DNA of 64,000 bases from Paenibacillus tundrae (GCF_030812775.1 NZ_JAUSTI010000024.1:1-64000), one strand, 5' to 3'. Numbered from the stretch's first letter, positions 18,307 to 28,035 are shown. Numbers and translations are program-made. Notes: generated from the letters alone by a model not told the origin.

Positions 18307-18346
18307 AAAGTCCGCTTTTGATTACAAAGGGTGCCTGAGGGCATCT
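18294..18346 (+). mobile_element. Truncated left end of the 48167-type element
   Basis: These 53 nt match 48167-48219 at 47 positions, including the hairpin GGTGCC-tgag-GGCATC type stem. No right end is found nearby. The first 13 nt overlap the end of the GNAT gene and provide its last codons and TAA stop. Confidence 0.7.
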
Positions 18347-18369
18347 ATATTAAGGAGGCAAACTATCAT

Positions 18370-19041
18370 ATGGAATTTACACGTATAACATCGATCAAAG
18401 ACCCATTGTTCGCTCAGATGCACAAGCTGATGCAAGAGATTTTCCCGGCGGAGGAAGTGTTGGATTTCCCGCTCTGGGAAGAGCCACTGGAAGATCCGGG
18501 CATTCGGGTGTTCGTTGCTGTTCATGAAGGCAATGTAGTTGGCGCTACAGAATACCGCTACTACGAGGATTGGAATGTGGCCATGACTGATTTTACGATT
18601 ATCGGCCGTGAAGGGTTGGGTATCGGCAGTTTCCTTGCACGCCATCGTGAGCGTGATCTGAAGAGTCTCGCAGCGGCGAATGGCAAGGAGCTATTCGGTA
18701 TGTTCGCTGAAATTTACAATCCTTATCTAGATCAGGATCATGAGTTTGGTGGCATTAAACCGATGAATCCGTATGTTCGCCGTGAGGTGCTGTCACACCT
18801 GGGTTACCAACGATTGGACTTCCCTTACGTTCATCCTTCTTGGCAAGGCGATGGCGAAGCTGTAGGCGGACTCGATCTATGCTTCATGCCAAGTGATGAG
18901 AACCAGGGTGAACTGCCAGCGAACTTAGTGGCTGATTTCTTAAATCGTTACTATGCGGTATTGCCGAACAAACCGAAGGAATGGCTGGAAATGGTGGACA
19001 AACTGTCTGCACGTACAACCGTTCCATTGTTGCCTTTGTAA
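18370..19041 (+). CDS. GNAT-like acetyltransferase, substrate unknown
   Basis: About 223 residues. A GNAT-like fold is suggested by VVGATEYRYYEDWNVAMTDF and IIGREGLGIGSFLARHRERDL (near residues 76-96, corresponding to the acetyl-CoA loop), but the second half (EFGGIKPMNPYVRREVLSHLGY) has no motif I can name. The ATG at 18370 follows AAGGAGG by 11 nt. It is third in a run after the nitrilase and another GNAT gene, with a repeat fragment in the 63-nt gap, and ends at a clear terminator. Confidence 0.75.
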   Translation: MEFTRITSIKDPLFAQMHKLMQEIFPAEEVLDFPLWEEPLEDPGIRVFVAVHEGNVVGATEYRYYEDWNVAMTDFTIIGREGLGIGSFLARHRERDLKSLAAANGKELFGMFAEIYNPYLDQDHEFGGIKPMNPYVRREVLSHLGYQRLDFPYVHPSWQGDGEAVGGLDLCFMPSDENQGELPANLVADFLNRYYAVLPNKPKEWLEMVDKLSARTTVPLLPL

Positions 19042-19054
19042 TTGTAATGAGTTG

Positions 19055-19096
19055 AATAACCTGAGCCCTGACTTTATCGGGTTCGGGTTATTTTTC
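19055..19096 (+). terminator. Rho-independent terminator after GNAT cluster
   Basis: AATAACCTGAGCCC (19055-19068) pairs with GGGTTCGGGTTATT (19079-19092), with G-T wobbles, followed by Ts. Confidence 0.85.
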
Positions 19097-19197
19097 ACTT
19101 TTCAAAAGAACATCATTCATTCCCCGCTGTAATCTATAATACGTTTGAATAATAGATAACAAATACGAAGAAGCGCTCTGGCTTTGCTCTATAAAAT

Positions 19198-19236
19198 AAA
19201 AAAGCAACCCATCCCCCATGAACGGAGGGAGGGTCA
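19198..19236 (-). terminator. Terminator of the LTA synthase locus
   Basis: On the minus strand ACCC-TCCC pairs with GGGGATGGGT, then GC and a T-rich tract. It lies just after the end of the sulfatase-domain reading frame. Confidence 0.65.
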
Positions 19237-19269
19237 CTTATACATAAGCTCTGTATCAAAACTGTTTAG

Positions 19270-20868
19270 TTATTGCGCTGCATGATGCTCGGGTAACTGG
19301 ATCAGATAACTATTGGATAAATGCATAAGCTGTAGTGCGCGGTCATATTGATCCTTGGTTACATATCCGGCAGAAGATGCAGAGGATAACTCGTTAGAGC
19401 TGGATGAGCCACTTAGCGTGGTCGAAGCTTCATCCGTTCGATGATGGGACGCTTCTTCGCTCGGAATATTCCATTGAGGTGCATCATGTCTACCTGCGTT
19501 TGCAAGGGAATAGTGTACCCCATCCCCATACCCTGTAGCCGGAACGAATAAGGAAGTATCATTCAGGACAGAACCGGAAGGCAGGTAATATCGCTCTGGC
19601 AGCAGATTTCCTCCTTCTCGAAGCAGATCTTGTCCAAAATGAAGCTGATCTTGCAGAGATACGCCAGTAAGTCCCGCAATCGTTGGCAAAATATCCACTT
19701 GTCCCCCAAGCTGTTTGAGCTGCATAGCAGGGGTGATACCAGGTGCATTAACGATGAGCGGAATATTAATCATGTCCACAGAAGTATAGGCTCGTCCATA
19801 GATTTCTTCCATTAACACTTCGTCCTCTGGATCTAAGGAATAGATGGGAAGTCCCAGGTGATCTCCATAGACCACGAGCAGACTATGATCCCACAGTCCA
19901 CGTTCCTTGAGCCCATTAATAAATTCCCCAACCGCTTGGTCAGCATAATGCTGGGAGATCAGATAATCGCCAGGCAGCGTATCTTGATATCTTGCGGGCA
20001 ATGTTATACCAATCTTGCTGTCTGGCAAATGATAGGGATGGTGCGCCGACATGGAAATAATATGAGCGTAATAGGGTGAGCCAGTGGACTGCATAGCCTC
20101 CAGTTGATCCAGCGTCTTGTCATATAACACATCATCTGAAGCAGAGAAGGCAATGGTATCATTCGTACCGAAGGTTTTAATATCATAATAGTTGTCGAAG
20201 CCTAGAGCCTGATAGAGCTGATCTCGATTCCAGAAACGGACGTCGTTGGTGTGAAAAGTAGCCGTTTGATACCCACTTGCAGACATGAGTTTGGGTAGGC
20301 TGGGTAGTGCTTTGTCTGCATACACCGTAGCTGCTGCACCATTGGGAGGGATGTAGAACGACGTGTTCACCACGAATTCTGCATCTGACGTATTCCCTTG
20401 CCCCACTTGTTGATAGAAATTTGGAAAATACATGCTATCCCTTACCAACTGGTTGAGATGGGGCGTGATCTCTTGTCCATCCACTTGAAGTCCAATCAGG
20501 AAATTCTGAAACGATTCCAGCTGCAGCATGATTACATTACGGCCTTGGGCTGCTCCTGATAGATTGATCGCCGGCAAGTCGGTTGTCTGCTTCAGTTGCT
20601 CAATTCGATCTTGAGTAATCTGGTTGATGGGCACAGGCTGATCTGGACGATCTGCCAGAATGGTAAAGGCTTCGTAGCCGAGAATGCCCATCTGTTCTGC
20701 TTGAGTAATCTCACTCATGCTCGCCCGGTTAGGATAAATGTTAAGCATGCCTATGACGAGTGACATGACTAGAATAACGGACGCAATCCGCCTTCTTGTT
20801 TTTCGCTCCACCAGCTTCTCAGCGGGATGTTCCGGTTTACCGAATTTCATACGACGACGGATTAACAA
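19270..20868 (-). pseudogene. ltaS: LTA synthase family protein, catalytic part (frameshifted)
   Basis: Encodes the last transmembrane helix and the extracellular sulfatase-like domain of a lipoteichoic acid synthase, which polymerises glycerol phosphate from phosphatidylglycerol. Active-site marks are intact: LESF (metal-binding Glu), GQGNTSDAEF (nucleophile Thr), TNDVRFWNRDQLY and VVYGDHLG (metal-binding Asp-His). The frame opens at a weakly supported TTG at 20868, overlapping the end of the N-terminal fragment. One extra G near 20871 would join both frames into a normal protein of about 660 residues. It may be a true inactivating deletion or a sequence error. A Ser-rich C-terminal tail follows the domain. 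Confidence 0.85.
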
Positions 20869-21263
20869 GCCACCAATAAAATAACGATATCTGTGAAAAT
20901 AAAGAGATAATATGGATCAAGAAGAGAGAACATGCTGCTCTTAACAGATGTAACTTGGTTCACCTGTGCCAGGGCATGATAGTTGACGATGACACCGTAA
21001 TATTTGTAATACATAATAGCGGCGAAGAAGATGCCTGACAGCAGTAGATTAAGCCCGAGGTATAACCACATTCGCCGTTTGGCTGCAAACCATTCAATCA
21101 GACAGAAGCAAGCCCAGATCATGGGTAGTTCCGTAAGCAAGGGTTTCCACAGTGGGATATCATCGAAGATGACGATCCAGGCGAGCGAGCTTTTGAGGAT
21201 CATAATCAGGGTAAACCATATAAACGGTCCCTTTAGAAACCGGGTGAGTGAACTGCGTGACAA
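20862..21263 (-). pseudogene. ltaS: LTA synthase family protein, N-terminal membrane part
   Basis: About 133 residues with four hydrophobic helices, ending in DPYYLFIFTDIVILLVAC and a stop at 20862-20864. In LtaS-like proteins this stretch continues directly into the fifth helix and the catalytic domain. The +1 frame continues as LIRRRMKFGKPEH, and restoring one G (GTG-GGC-TTG) gives an uninterrupted join. The fragment alone would be a membrane stub without catalytic function. Confidence 0.82.
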
Positions 21264-21357
21264 ACGTACCGCCTTCCCTTCCGAAGTTTCGTTTAACCAG
21301 TATTATCCTATCTTGAGGGTTCCTGTGTCAAAAAAAGGATCTGGTCTACATAACCCG

Positions 21358-21384
21358 AAAAAACCCCATCCGAATAGGATGAGG
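21358..21384 (-). terminator. Terminator of the hmoB-like gene
   Basis: On the minus strand CCTCATCC and GGATGGGG pair around TATTC and are followed by a T run (the A run at 21358-21363). Confidence 0.85.
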
Positions 21385-21422
21385 TCATCAGGACAATGTG
21401 CGTAATATATATCTGGTTCTAG

Positions 21423-21920
21423 TTACGTTATGGTATAGGTGGTCACAAAGGAAGGTCGCGGAAACATGTTAGGCTTCTGGGCAGTGAGCCCTTCGCTTGT
21501 GCTCCGGTTACGATGGGCATGGCTATAGGCTTGAGACTCCTGCCAACCTTTGAAATGCGCTTCGGATTGCCAGAGCGTAAGCACAACATATGTGTCATCT
21601 TTAAGTGGACGAAGCACACGAATACCGACAAAACCAGGCTCTTCTTCTACCTTGCGCGCACGGTTTTTGAATCGTTCCTCGAAGTCGCCGCGTCCGTCTT
21701 CGGTTACAGGGATATTATTCAGCACAGCAAATCCACCGCCTGTCCAGCTTCCTGCGGCATCAAACGCCTCATAGGCTGCAACGTGATCATCAGATTCGAT
21801 GTTCACCATTCGTTCGGATGACTCCAGCGCGATTCGAACCTCATCTTCACTGCGCAGCGTGAGGTGTGGATATGCAGCGAGAGCATCTGGGATCGGGGAA
21901 GGAACCAAATAAATGTACAT
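21423..21920 (-). CDS. hmoB: HmoB-like heme-degrading / antibiotic biosynthesis monooxygenase
   Basis: About 165 residues, close to B. subtilis HmoB (YhgC, 166 residues), a cytoplasmic enzyme that opens heme. The C-terminal ABM fold shows AVLNNIPVTEDGRGDFEERF, EEEPGFVGIRVLRPLKDDTY and LTLWQSEAHFKGWQES, with FPRPSFVTTYTI at the end. The N-terminal half is divergent, as in HmoB. The ATG at 21920 follows AAGGAGGCCGTTACG; the longer frame to 21989 has no ribosome site. It is a single-gene unit with its own terminator. Confidence 0.82.
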   Translation of the reverse strand: MYIYLVPSPIPDALAAYPHLTLRSEDEVRIALESSERMVNIESDDHVAAYEAFDAAGSWTGGGFAVLNNIPVTEDGRGDFEERFKNRARKVEEEPGFVGIRVLRPLKDDTYVVLTLWQSEAHFKGWQESQAYSHAHRNRSTSEGLTAQKPNMFPRPSFVTTYTIT

Positions 21921-22077
21921 CGTAACGGCCTCCTTATTATAGGGCTTGTACCAACACGCCCTAGTCATATCTTCCACAACATAGCACATCGAAACAGGAC
22001 GAGTCCAATGATGGGATAGACGGGGACGTGTCTATTTATGATAAAGTATAGAGAATACTATGAGAACGGGTGATCGT

Positions 22078-24414
22078 ATGACAACTACTATTCGAATATC
22101 GGTGCGTCCTTTGGTGGAATATGTGTATCGTAGTGGCAGTATCCGGCCAGGATTCCGCACCAATGCATCCATGCAGGAAGGAACAAGAATTCACCAGCGA
22201 GTTCAGAAGGGGTACACCGAGGAGGACCAGAAAGAAGTGGTGCTAGAGGCAGAACTTCAACATGGTGACCTGACTTATATTGTTGAAGGACGCTGTGATG
22301 GCATCATCCGCCTTGAGGGGCAACTAACGGTGGATGAGATCAAGTCTACGGCTGGCCCTCTGGATGAGCTGGGTGAAGGTCTTCCGGTGCATTGGGCACA
22401 GGCGATCATGTACGCTTATATGTATGCAAGGGTGAATGATGAGCCGAGAATGCAGGTGCAATTAACATATGTGCACACAGTGAATAGCGAAGAGAGACGA
22501 TTAAGGCGCATGATGGAGCGACATGAGCTTGAGCAATTTGCGGCAGAGGTTATCGCTGGCTACGCTCCTTATGCAGAGATGATTGCTGCGTATGAAGAGA
22601 AGCGTGATGTTAGTGTACGAGCGCTGGGATTCCCTTTTCAGAAATACCGGGAAGGACAACGAAAGTTAGCAGGAGCCGTGTACCAGACGATCCGTGAGGG
22701 CAAGGGATTGATGGCGAAGGCACCCACGGGCATTGGCAAAACGATGTCGGTGCTTTTTCCTGCGGTCAAAGCCATTGGAGAGGGCGAGGCGGAAAGGCTG
22801 TTCTACCTGACGGCAAGAACGACAACAAGGGCAACCGCTGAAGAAGCCTTTGTACGAATGCAGGCTCAAGGGTTAAACATGCACGTCATAAGCCTGACCG
22901 CCAAGGACAAAATTTGCTTCAAGGAAGAAGAGTCCTGTGATGCAGGGCAGTGTAGCATGTGCGAGGGCTACTATGATCGTATCAATGGAGCAGTACTGGA
23001 CATGCTGGAACATGAGACGTTAATGACGCGCCGTGTCATTGAGCAGTATGCTCGCAAGCATCGCGTCTGTCCGTTTGAATTCTCACTCGACGCAGCCTAT
23101 GCTGCTGATGCAGTCATCTGTGATTACAATTATATTTTTGACCCACGGATCTCGCTGAAACGCATACTGGAGGAACAGAAGCGTAGAACCGTCGTTCTGG
23201 TGGATGAGGCGCACAATCTGGTGGATCGTGGCCGGAATATGTTCTCGGCTGAGCTGGTGAAGTCTGTTTTTCTTGAACTAAAAAGAGAATTCAAAGAATT
23301 AGCCAGCAGTGTTCCTGCGGCAAAAGCCATCTCTGACCGTGCCGGTGGTGTGGATACGTACCTTCTAACCATCCGCAAGAATGGCGGAGATGAGGATAAA
23401 TTGTATAACCAAGAAATGCCTGAAGAGCTTATTGAATTGCTCGAAACATTTGTGATGGCTGCCGAGCAGTGTCTCCTGGAGGGAGGATCGGGGCATGCTG
23501 AGATAGATGAATTGCTGCTGGATGGCTATTTCACCGCTCAAAATTTCCTGCGCATCGCCAAGTTGTATGATGAACGGTTCATGACTTATGCAGAATGTGA
23601 GCGCAGTGAAGTGCGAATTAAGCTATTCTGTCTGGATCCGTCCGCTCTGCTTCGTCAGACGGCGAAAGGTTTCCGCAGCGTCGTCCATTTCTCAGCAACG
23701 CTATCTCCGATGAGCTATTACCGGGATATGCTGGGAGCGGAGGAAGAGGACTATACGTTACAGGTGCCTTCCCCATTCTCTCGCGAACAGTTGGACGTTC
23801 GCCTCATGCCATTGTCTGTCCGTTATAAGGATCGAGAAGCTTCTCGTCTTGCCATTGCGCAGCTACTTGATCAACTTGTCGCTGAGCGTCCACGTCATAA
23901 TCTGTTGGTCTTTTTCCCTTCCTATCCGTACATGCGTGAAGTGCATGAAACGTATATGCGAGTGTTTGCCGGGAGCCAGGTGGATGCTGTCATGCAGGAA
24001 CAAGGCATGAGTGAAGCGGAGCGGGATCAGTTCTTGAACGCGTTCCAACCAAATCCGGAGCGAACTCGACTGGGCTTTGCTGTTCTTGGCGGCGTATTTG
24101 CCGAAGGTGTGGATTTACCTGGTGATCGACTGAACGGCGTTGTGGTGGTCGGTGCAGGGTTGCCGCAGATTGGTCTAGAGAACAATGTGCTTAAGGACTA
24201 TTTTGATCGCACAGGGCGAAGAGGGTTCAACTATGCTTATATTTTCCCAGGTATGAACAAAGTGCTGCAAGCAGGCGGCAGGCTCATTCGTACCGAGCAA
24301 GACCACGGCATACTGGTATTGATCGACGACCGGTTCACTCAGGAACCGTATCATTCGCTGTTGCCGGAGGAGTGGAGAGACTACACGTTGATTCATCCGA
24401 ATAAGGCCAGGTAA
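22078..24414 (+). CDS. DinG/XPD-type ATP-dependent DNA helicase with N-terminal nuclease-like domain
   Basis: Predicted 5'-3' superfamily 2 DNA helicase of about 778 residues. The N-terminal 170 residues look like a PD-(D/E)XK (Cas4/RecB-like) domain with EGRCDGIIRL and the LTVDEIKST core. Walker A is APTGIGKTMS (near 215-224) and the box is VDEAHN (near 375). Four cysteines (KICF, ESCDAGQC with SMCEG, HRVCPFE, near 280-331) fit an Fe-S cluster. QAGGRLIRTEQD is motif VI. I favour the ATG at 22078 after GGGTG; one at 22060 is also possible. Role: probably DNA repair. Confidence 0.88.
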   Translation: MTTTIRISVRPLVEYVYRSGSIRPGFRTNASMQEGTRIHQRVQKGYTEEDQKEVVLEAELQHGDLTYIVEGRCDGIIRLEGQLTVDEIKSTAGPLDELGEGLPVHWAQAIMYAYMYARVNDEPRMQVQLTYVHTVNSEERRLRRMMERHELEQFAAEVIAGYAPYAEMIAAYEEKRDVSVRALGFPFQKYREGQRKLAGAVYQTIREGKGLMAKAPTGIGKTMSVLFPAVKAIGEGEAERLFYLTARTTTRATAEEAFVRMQAQGLNMHVISLTAKDKICFKEEESCDAGQCSMCEGYYDRINGAVLDMLEHETLMTRRVIEQYARKHRVCPFEFSLDAAYAADAVICDYNYIFDPRISLKRILEEQKRRTVVLVDEAHNLVDRGRNMFSAELVKSVFLELKREFKELASSVPAAKAISDRAGGVDTYLLTIRKNGGDEDKLYNQEMPEELIELLETFVMAAEQCLLEGGSGHAEIDELLLDGYFTAQNFLRIAKLYDERFMTYAECERSEVRIKLFCLDPSALLRQTAKGFRSVVHFSATLSPMSYYRDMLGAEEEDYTLQVPSPFSREQLDVRLMPLSVRYKDREASRLAIAQLLDQLVAERPRHNLLVFFPSYPYMREVHETYMRVFAGSQVDAVMQEQGMSEAERDQFLNAFQPNPERTRLGFAVLGGVFAEGVDLPGDRLNGVVVVGAGLPQIGLENNVLKDYFDRTGRRGFNYAYIFPGMNKVLQAGGRLIRTEQDHGILVLIDDRFTQEPYHSLLPEEWRDYTLIHPNKAR

Positions 24415-24614
24415 GCTGAGATGAAACAAAATCAAGAGGCAACACTGACCATTACATGCGCTCTGTCATAGCATGGTTAGCGTATATATTTTTCTGCTTG
24501 CGTGATTGAATAGGGGGTCTAGCGGGTTATTACTTGGTTAGCAACCGAACGAACTACGGGATACGTATACACTCCGAGGTCCGCTTCGTAAGCATTAAAG
24601 GAGGTCTGTTTGTA

Positions 24615-26093
24615 ATGAAAAGAAACCATACGATGATGCAGTTTTTTGAATGGCATCTTAGCGCAGACGGAAACCACTGGAAGCGATTGGCCGAGATGGC
24701 ACCTGAGCTAAAGGCCATAGGAATTGACTCGGTGTGGGTACCCCCTGTAACCAAAGCAGTGTCGGCCGAGGATACTGGATACGGCGTTTACGATCTATAC
24801 GATCTGGGCGAATTCGATCAAAAGGGCAGTGTACGCACGAAGTATGGCACCAAGCAAGAACTGGTGGAGGCGATTGCCGAGTGCCAGAAGAATGGGATTG
24901 CCGTCTACGTTGATCTAGTGATGAATCATAAAGCAGGCGCGGACGAGACAGAAGTATTCTCAGTCGTTGAGGTCGATCCGAATGATCGGTTGAAGGAGAT
25001 ATCTAAGCCTTTTGAGATCGAGGGTTGGACCAAGTTTAATTTTCCGGGGCGGGGAGACCAGTACTCCTCCTTTAAATGGAACTATACGCATTTCAATGGA
25101 ACGGACTTTGATGCAAGACAAGAACGCACAGGTGTATTCCGTATTGCCGAAGAGGGCAAGAATTGGAATGAAAATGTCGACGATGAGTTTGGCAACTACG
25201 ATTACCTCATGTTCGCCAACATCGACTATAATCATCCGGAAGTCAAAGACGAAATGATCGAGTGGGGCAAATGGCTGATTGATACGTTGCAATGTGGCGG
25301 GTTTCGCCTGGATGCGATCAAACACATCAATCATGAGTTCATCAAAGCGTTCGCTGCCGAGATGATTCGGAAACGGGGTCAGGATTTCTACATTGTAGGC
25401 GAGTTCTGGAACTCCAATCTGGATGCTTGTCGGGAATTCTTGGATACGGTGGATTATCAGATCGATCTATTCGATGTGTCCCTTCACTATAAATTACATG
25501 AGGCTTCTCTGGCGGGAAGAGATTTCGATCTCTCCAAAATATTCGAAGATACATTAGTACACACACATCCTACGCATGCTGTGACATTTGTAGATAACCA
25601 TGATTCCCAGCCGCATGAGGCACTTGAATCCTGGGTTGGGGATTGGTTCAAACCAAGCGCATATGCACTGACGCTACTGCGTCGTGACGGGTACCCGGTA
25701 GTCTTTTACGGAGATTATTACGGCATCGGTGGCCCTGAACCTGTTGAAGGGAAAAAAGAGATCTTGGACATTTTGCTCTATGCACGCTGTCATAAGGCGT
25801 ATGGCGAGCAGGAAGACTACTTCGACCATGCCAATACGATCGGTTGGGTAAGGCGTGGCGCGGAGGAGTTCGAGGGCTCTGGCTGTGCTGTGGTGATCTC
25901 CAACGGAGACGATGGTGAGAAGCGTATGTTCATTGGTGAACATCGGGCTGGTGAGGTCTGGACGGATCTTACGCATAGCCGCGAGGAAACTGTAACGATT
26001 GAGGAAGATGGCTGGGCGACGTTCCATGTGAACGGTGGAAGTGTAGCGGTATGGGCTCTGCCAGACGAGGAACACACCCCAACGTCATCCTAG
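24615..26093 (+). CDS. Cytoplasmic alpha-amylase, GH13
   Basis: Hydrolyses alpha-1,4-glucan chains inside the cell; there is no signal peptide. The 492 residues resemble the GH13_5 intracellular amylases. Catalytic residues are visible: Asp233 in FRLDAIKHI, Glu263 in IVGEFW and Asp330 in FVDNHDSQP; the first conserved region is DLVMNHKAGAD. A beta-sandwich domain C ends the protein. The ATG at 24615 follows AAAGGAGG; extension to 24534 is not needed. It stands alone between the helicase and a lipoprotein gene, so it probably serves glycogen or maltodextrin breakdown. Confidence 0.93.
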   Translation: MKRNHTMMQFFEWHLSADGNHWKRLAEMAPELKAIGIDSVWVPPVTKAVSAEDTGYGVYDLYDLGEFDQKGSVRTKYGTKQELVEAIAECQKNGIAVYVDLVMNHKAGADETEVFSVVEVDPNDRLKEISKPFEIEGWTKFNFPGRGDQYSSFKWNYTHFNGTDFDARQERTGVFRIAEEGKNWNENVDDEFGNYDYLMFANIDYNHPEVKDEMIEWGKWLIDTLQCGGFRLDAIKHINHEFIKAFAAEMIRKRGQDFYIVGEFWNSNLDACREFLDTVDYQIDLFDVSLHYKLHEASLAGRDFDLSKIFEDTLVHTHPTHAVTFVDNHDSQPHEALESWVGDWFKPSAYALTLLRRDGYPVVFYGDYYGIGGPEPVEGKKEILDILLYARCHKAYGEQEDYFDHANTIGWVRRGAEEFEGSGCAVVISNGDDGEKRMFIGEHRAGEVWTDLTHSREETVTIEEDGWATFHVNGGSVAVWALPDEEHTPTSS

Positions 26094-26432
26094 TTGTTAG
26101 TATTGTAATAGCTTTACTTTTGGATTATAGCTCAAGTGTAGAAGGGGGTTGCGCGTTAGTCTGAATGGCTGGCGTGGAAGCCCTTTTTGTGCTGGGTACG
26201 TGTGAGCTAGAGAAGAAAAGAGGAGTTATCAAGATCGAGAATAGGAACAGGATAGGAGAAGGTATAGGAAGGGGTCATACGCATAAAAAGTAACCCATCC
26301 TTATCTATTTGTGATAACCTTAATTGGTATTATAATCCAAAAGTATAAATGGATTAAATTTTTCGATGGTCGTTCGATCGGCTTAAGTTATATATAAATG
26401 AACACCAATTGAAGAAGCGAGGTGGAATGACA
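26094..26432. other. Intergenic region before lipoprotein gene
   Basis: About 340 nt. A weak hairpin with a T tract (AAGGGGGTT with AAGCCCTTTTT, near 26141-26190) may end the amylase transcript. TTGTGA (26309-26314) and TATAAT (26331-26336) with a 16-nt spacer make a plausible promoter for the next gene. Nothing else recognised. Confidence 0.5.
26309..26336 (+). promoter_or_regulatory. Putative sigA promoter
   Basis: TTGTGA at 26309-26314, a 16-nt spacer and a perfect TATAAT at 26331-26336, about 95 nt before the lipoprotein start. Confidence 0.5.
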
Positions 26433-27035
26433 TTGAGTAGGCCAATATGGACAATATTATGCATGATTATGCTCATACTTTGCTTAACTGCATGTACCTC
26501 TGAGTCGGCGATGGGCCAGGTGAAACGCACCGACTCCTATACACTAAATAGTGAAAGGAGAGATCTCGAAGAGCGCATCAAGAACAATCGAGATTCCTTT
26601 CAGCAGACTATACCTGAGAAATACAAGCTGACAGCGACCGTTAATGTCAGTCATGAGGCGGATGGAGATCGGATCACCTATGATGTTCTTATGAATGATG
26701 TGCAGACTCCACTTGCCAACGTCATTCAATCTTTCACGCTTGCACCTGCTATGATGAAGGTGATTGATGCACCGGATCTGCTTAACAGTAATACAGCGAA
26801 CGATTATGAGACCAACCTAGAACCGAACAATGAACCGCTCGGATTAAGCTTAGGTCGGAGTTATGTTTTGAAGCCTAAGACAGATATCAGTCGGAGCGCC
26901 CTTACTGACTATCAGAATATGTACATTAAAATTTCGTATGGCTCAGATGACGAACGAACGGAAGATTATTTTTATATCCAAGCAGAACCATCCACCGAGA
27001 CCCAGGCATACATAGAGTCACTCTCTAATGAATAA
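26433..27035 (+). CDS. Predicted lipoprotein, unknown function
   Basis: About 200 residues. A hydrophobic N-terminus (MIMLILCLTAC) ends in a lipobox with the cysteine near residue 21, so the protein should be exported and lipid-anchored. The mature part is hydrophilic and beta-rich in appearance, without a domain I recognise. The TTG at 26433 lies seven nt after GAGGTGG; an in-frame ATG at 26427 is too close to it, and a TTG at 26409 lacks a site. It appears monocistronic; an inverted repeat (27043-27088) follows. Confidence 0.7.
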   Translation: MSRPIWTILCMIMLILCLTACTSESAMGQVKRTDSYTLNSERRDLEERIKNNRDSFQQTIPEKYKLTATVNVSHEADGDRITYDVLMNDVQTPLANVIQSFTLAPAMMKVIDAPDLLNSNTANDYETNLEPNNEPLGLSLGRSYVLKPKTDISRSALTDYQNMYIKISYGSDDERTEDYFYIQAEPSTETQAYIESLSNE

Positions 27036-27042
27036 GAAGAGA

Positions 27043-27088
27043 CACTTGTCTCGCTCCAGTATAGCATTGGAATGGAAGACAAGTGTCG
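27043..27088 (+). terminator. Inverted repeat after lipoprotein gene
   Basis: GACACTTGTC and GACAAGTGTC are perfect inverted arms with a long loop. There is no good T tract, so it may stabilise the transcript end rather than terminate strongly. Confidence 0.4.
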
Positions 27089-27179
27089 TGTCGGTGTAGC
27101 ATGTATTTAAATAAGCAGGCTGGCATGTTGACGTATAGAGAAAGTAAGTTTGCGGAAAAACGCAATCGTCTATCCTTAT

Positions 27180-27926
27180 CTACGTATCAAGCTCGAAAGA
27201 TTCCAGTGTACCCGCCATTCGTAGGTCATGCTGTTGATTGAATTCAGCTCGCTTATCGGCATTTGCGTATTCATCGTGATAATGCATGAGCACAGTTTTT
27301 GCTCTAACGTGAGCAGGCAATTGTTCCAGATCGTTCAATGAGGTATGTGATTTGATAACGAGGTCGTGCATATGGCATTCATGGAATATAAGCTGTACAT
27401 CCTCGGCAATCTCTTCTACACGTTTCTGATCAAGTGTGCTATCTGCACTGTAGTAGAAATAAGGTTTAGCCATCAGCCCATTGCTGACCATCCCCGGTAC
27501 ATGCTTCGTACGGAAAGTTTCAAACGTAACATCGCCCAGCTCGAACGTTCCTCCATCGGGTAGTGGAACCACATCGTAATAATCACTCATCGTACGTTCT
27601 CCATCTGTCGTATAACGCATACCAGGAGAGAGAATGCTCCACAGCGGATCGACTAGCTCTTCATGGATAAACAGACGTGGCTTCCGGTCACCTACAATCT
27701 GAGCATAGTACCCAAGCATCTGTACTCCGTTAATATGGTCTTCGTGTAGATGCGTAATGAAGACGTTATGTATATCTGTCATCGGCAAGCCGTATTGCTT
27801 CAATGCCTTCGCGTTCGATTCTGGAAAATCGATCACGAGATGGGTGTCATCGAATTCAGCCAATGCACTGTTATGGTGTTGGTCTACACTGAACATGTCT
27901 CCTGTACCGAGAAATGTAATTTTCAT
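27180..27926 (-). CDS. MBL-fold metal-dependent hydrolase, RNase Z-like
   Basis: About 248 residues with the metallo-beta-lactamase metal motif HLHEDHINGV near residues 60-69, an N-terminal ITFLGTGDMFSVDQHHNSALAEF, and later histidines in FHECHMHD and VLMHYHDEY. This pattern matches small beta-lactamase-domain hydrolases near RNase Z/ElaC, but it is shorter and lacks a clear exosite arm. AAGGAGATGAAGAC supports the ATG. Monocistronic, opposite to uxaC. Substrate unknown. Confidence 0.87.
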   Translation of the reverse strand: MKITFLGTGDMFSVDQHHNSALAEFDDTHLVIDFPESNAKALKQYGLPMTDIHNVFITHLHEDHINGVQMLGYYAQIVGDRKPRLFIHEELVDPLWSILSPGMRYTTDGERTMSDYYDVVPLPDGGTFELGDVTFETFRTKHVPGMVSNGLMAKPYFYYSADSTLDQKRVEEIAEDVQLIFHECHMHDLVIKSHTSLNDLEQLPAHVRAKTVLMHYHDEYANADKRAEFNQQHDLRMAGTLESFELDT

Positions 27927-28021
27927 GTCTTCATCTCCTTACATGTGATCTTCAGATCAGCATAATTGTGATTAAAACCAGTATACCTTGTTCAACCGGA
28001 TATGCCTAAATCAACCTTTTT

Positions 28022-28035
28022 TGATAACGCTATCA
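28022..28035 (+). promoter_or_regulatory. CRE-like site upstream of uxaC
   Basis: TGATAACGCTATCA fits the CcpA consensus TGWAANCGNTNWCA at all but one position and is nearly palindromic. It lies about 100 nt before uxaC, which suggests glucose repression of glucuronate use. A uronate-specific repressor is an alternative reader. Confidence 0.6.
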
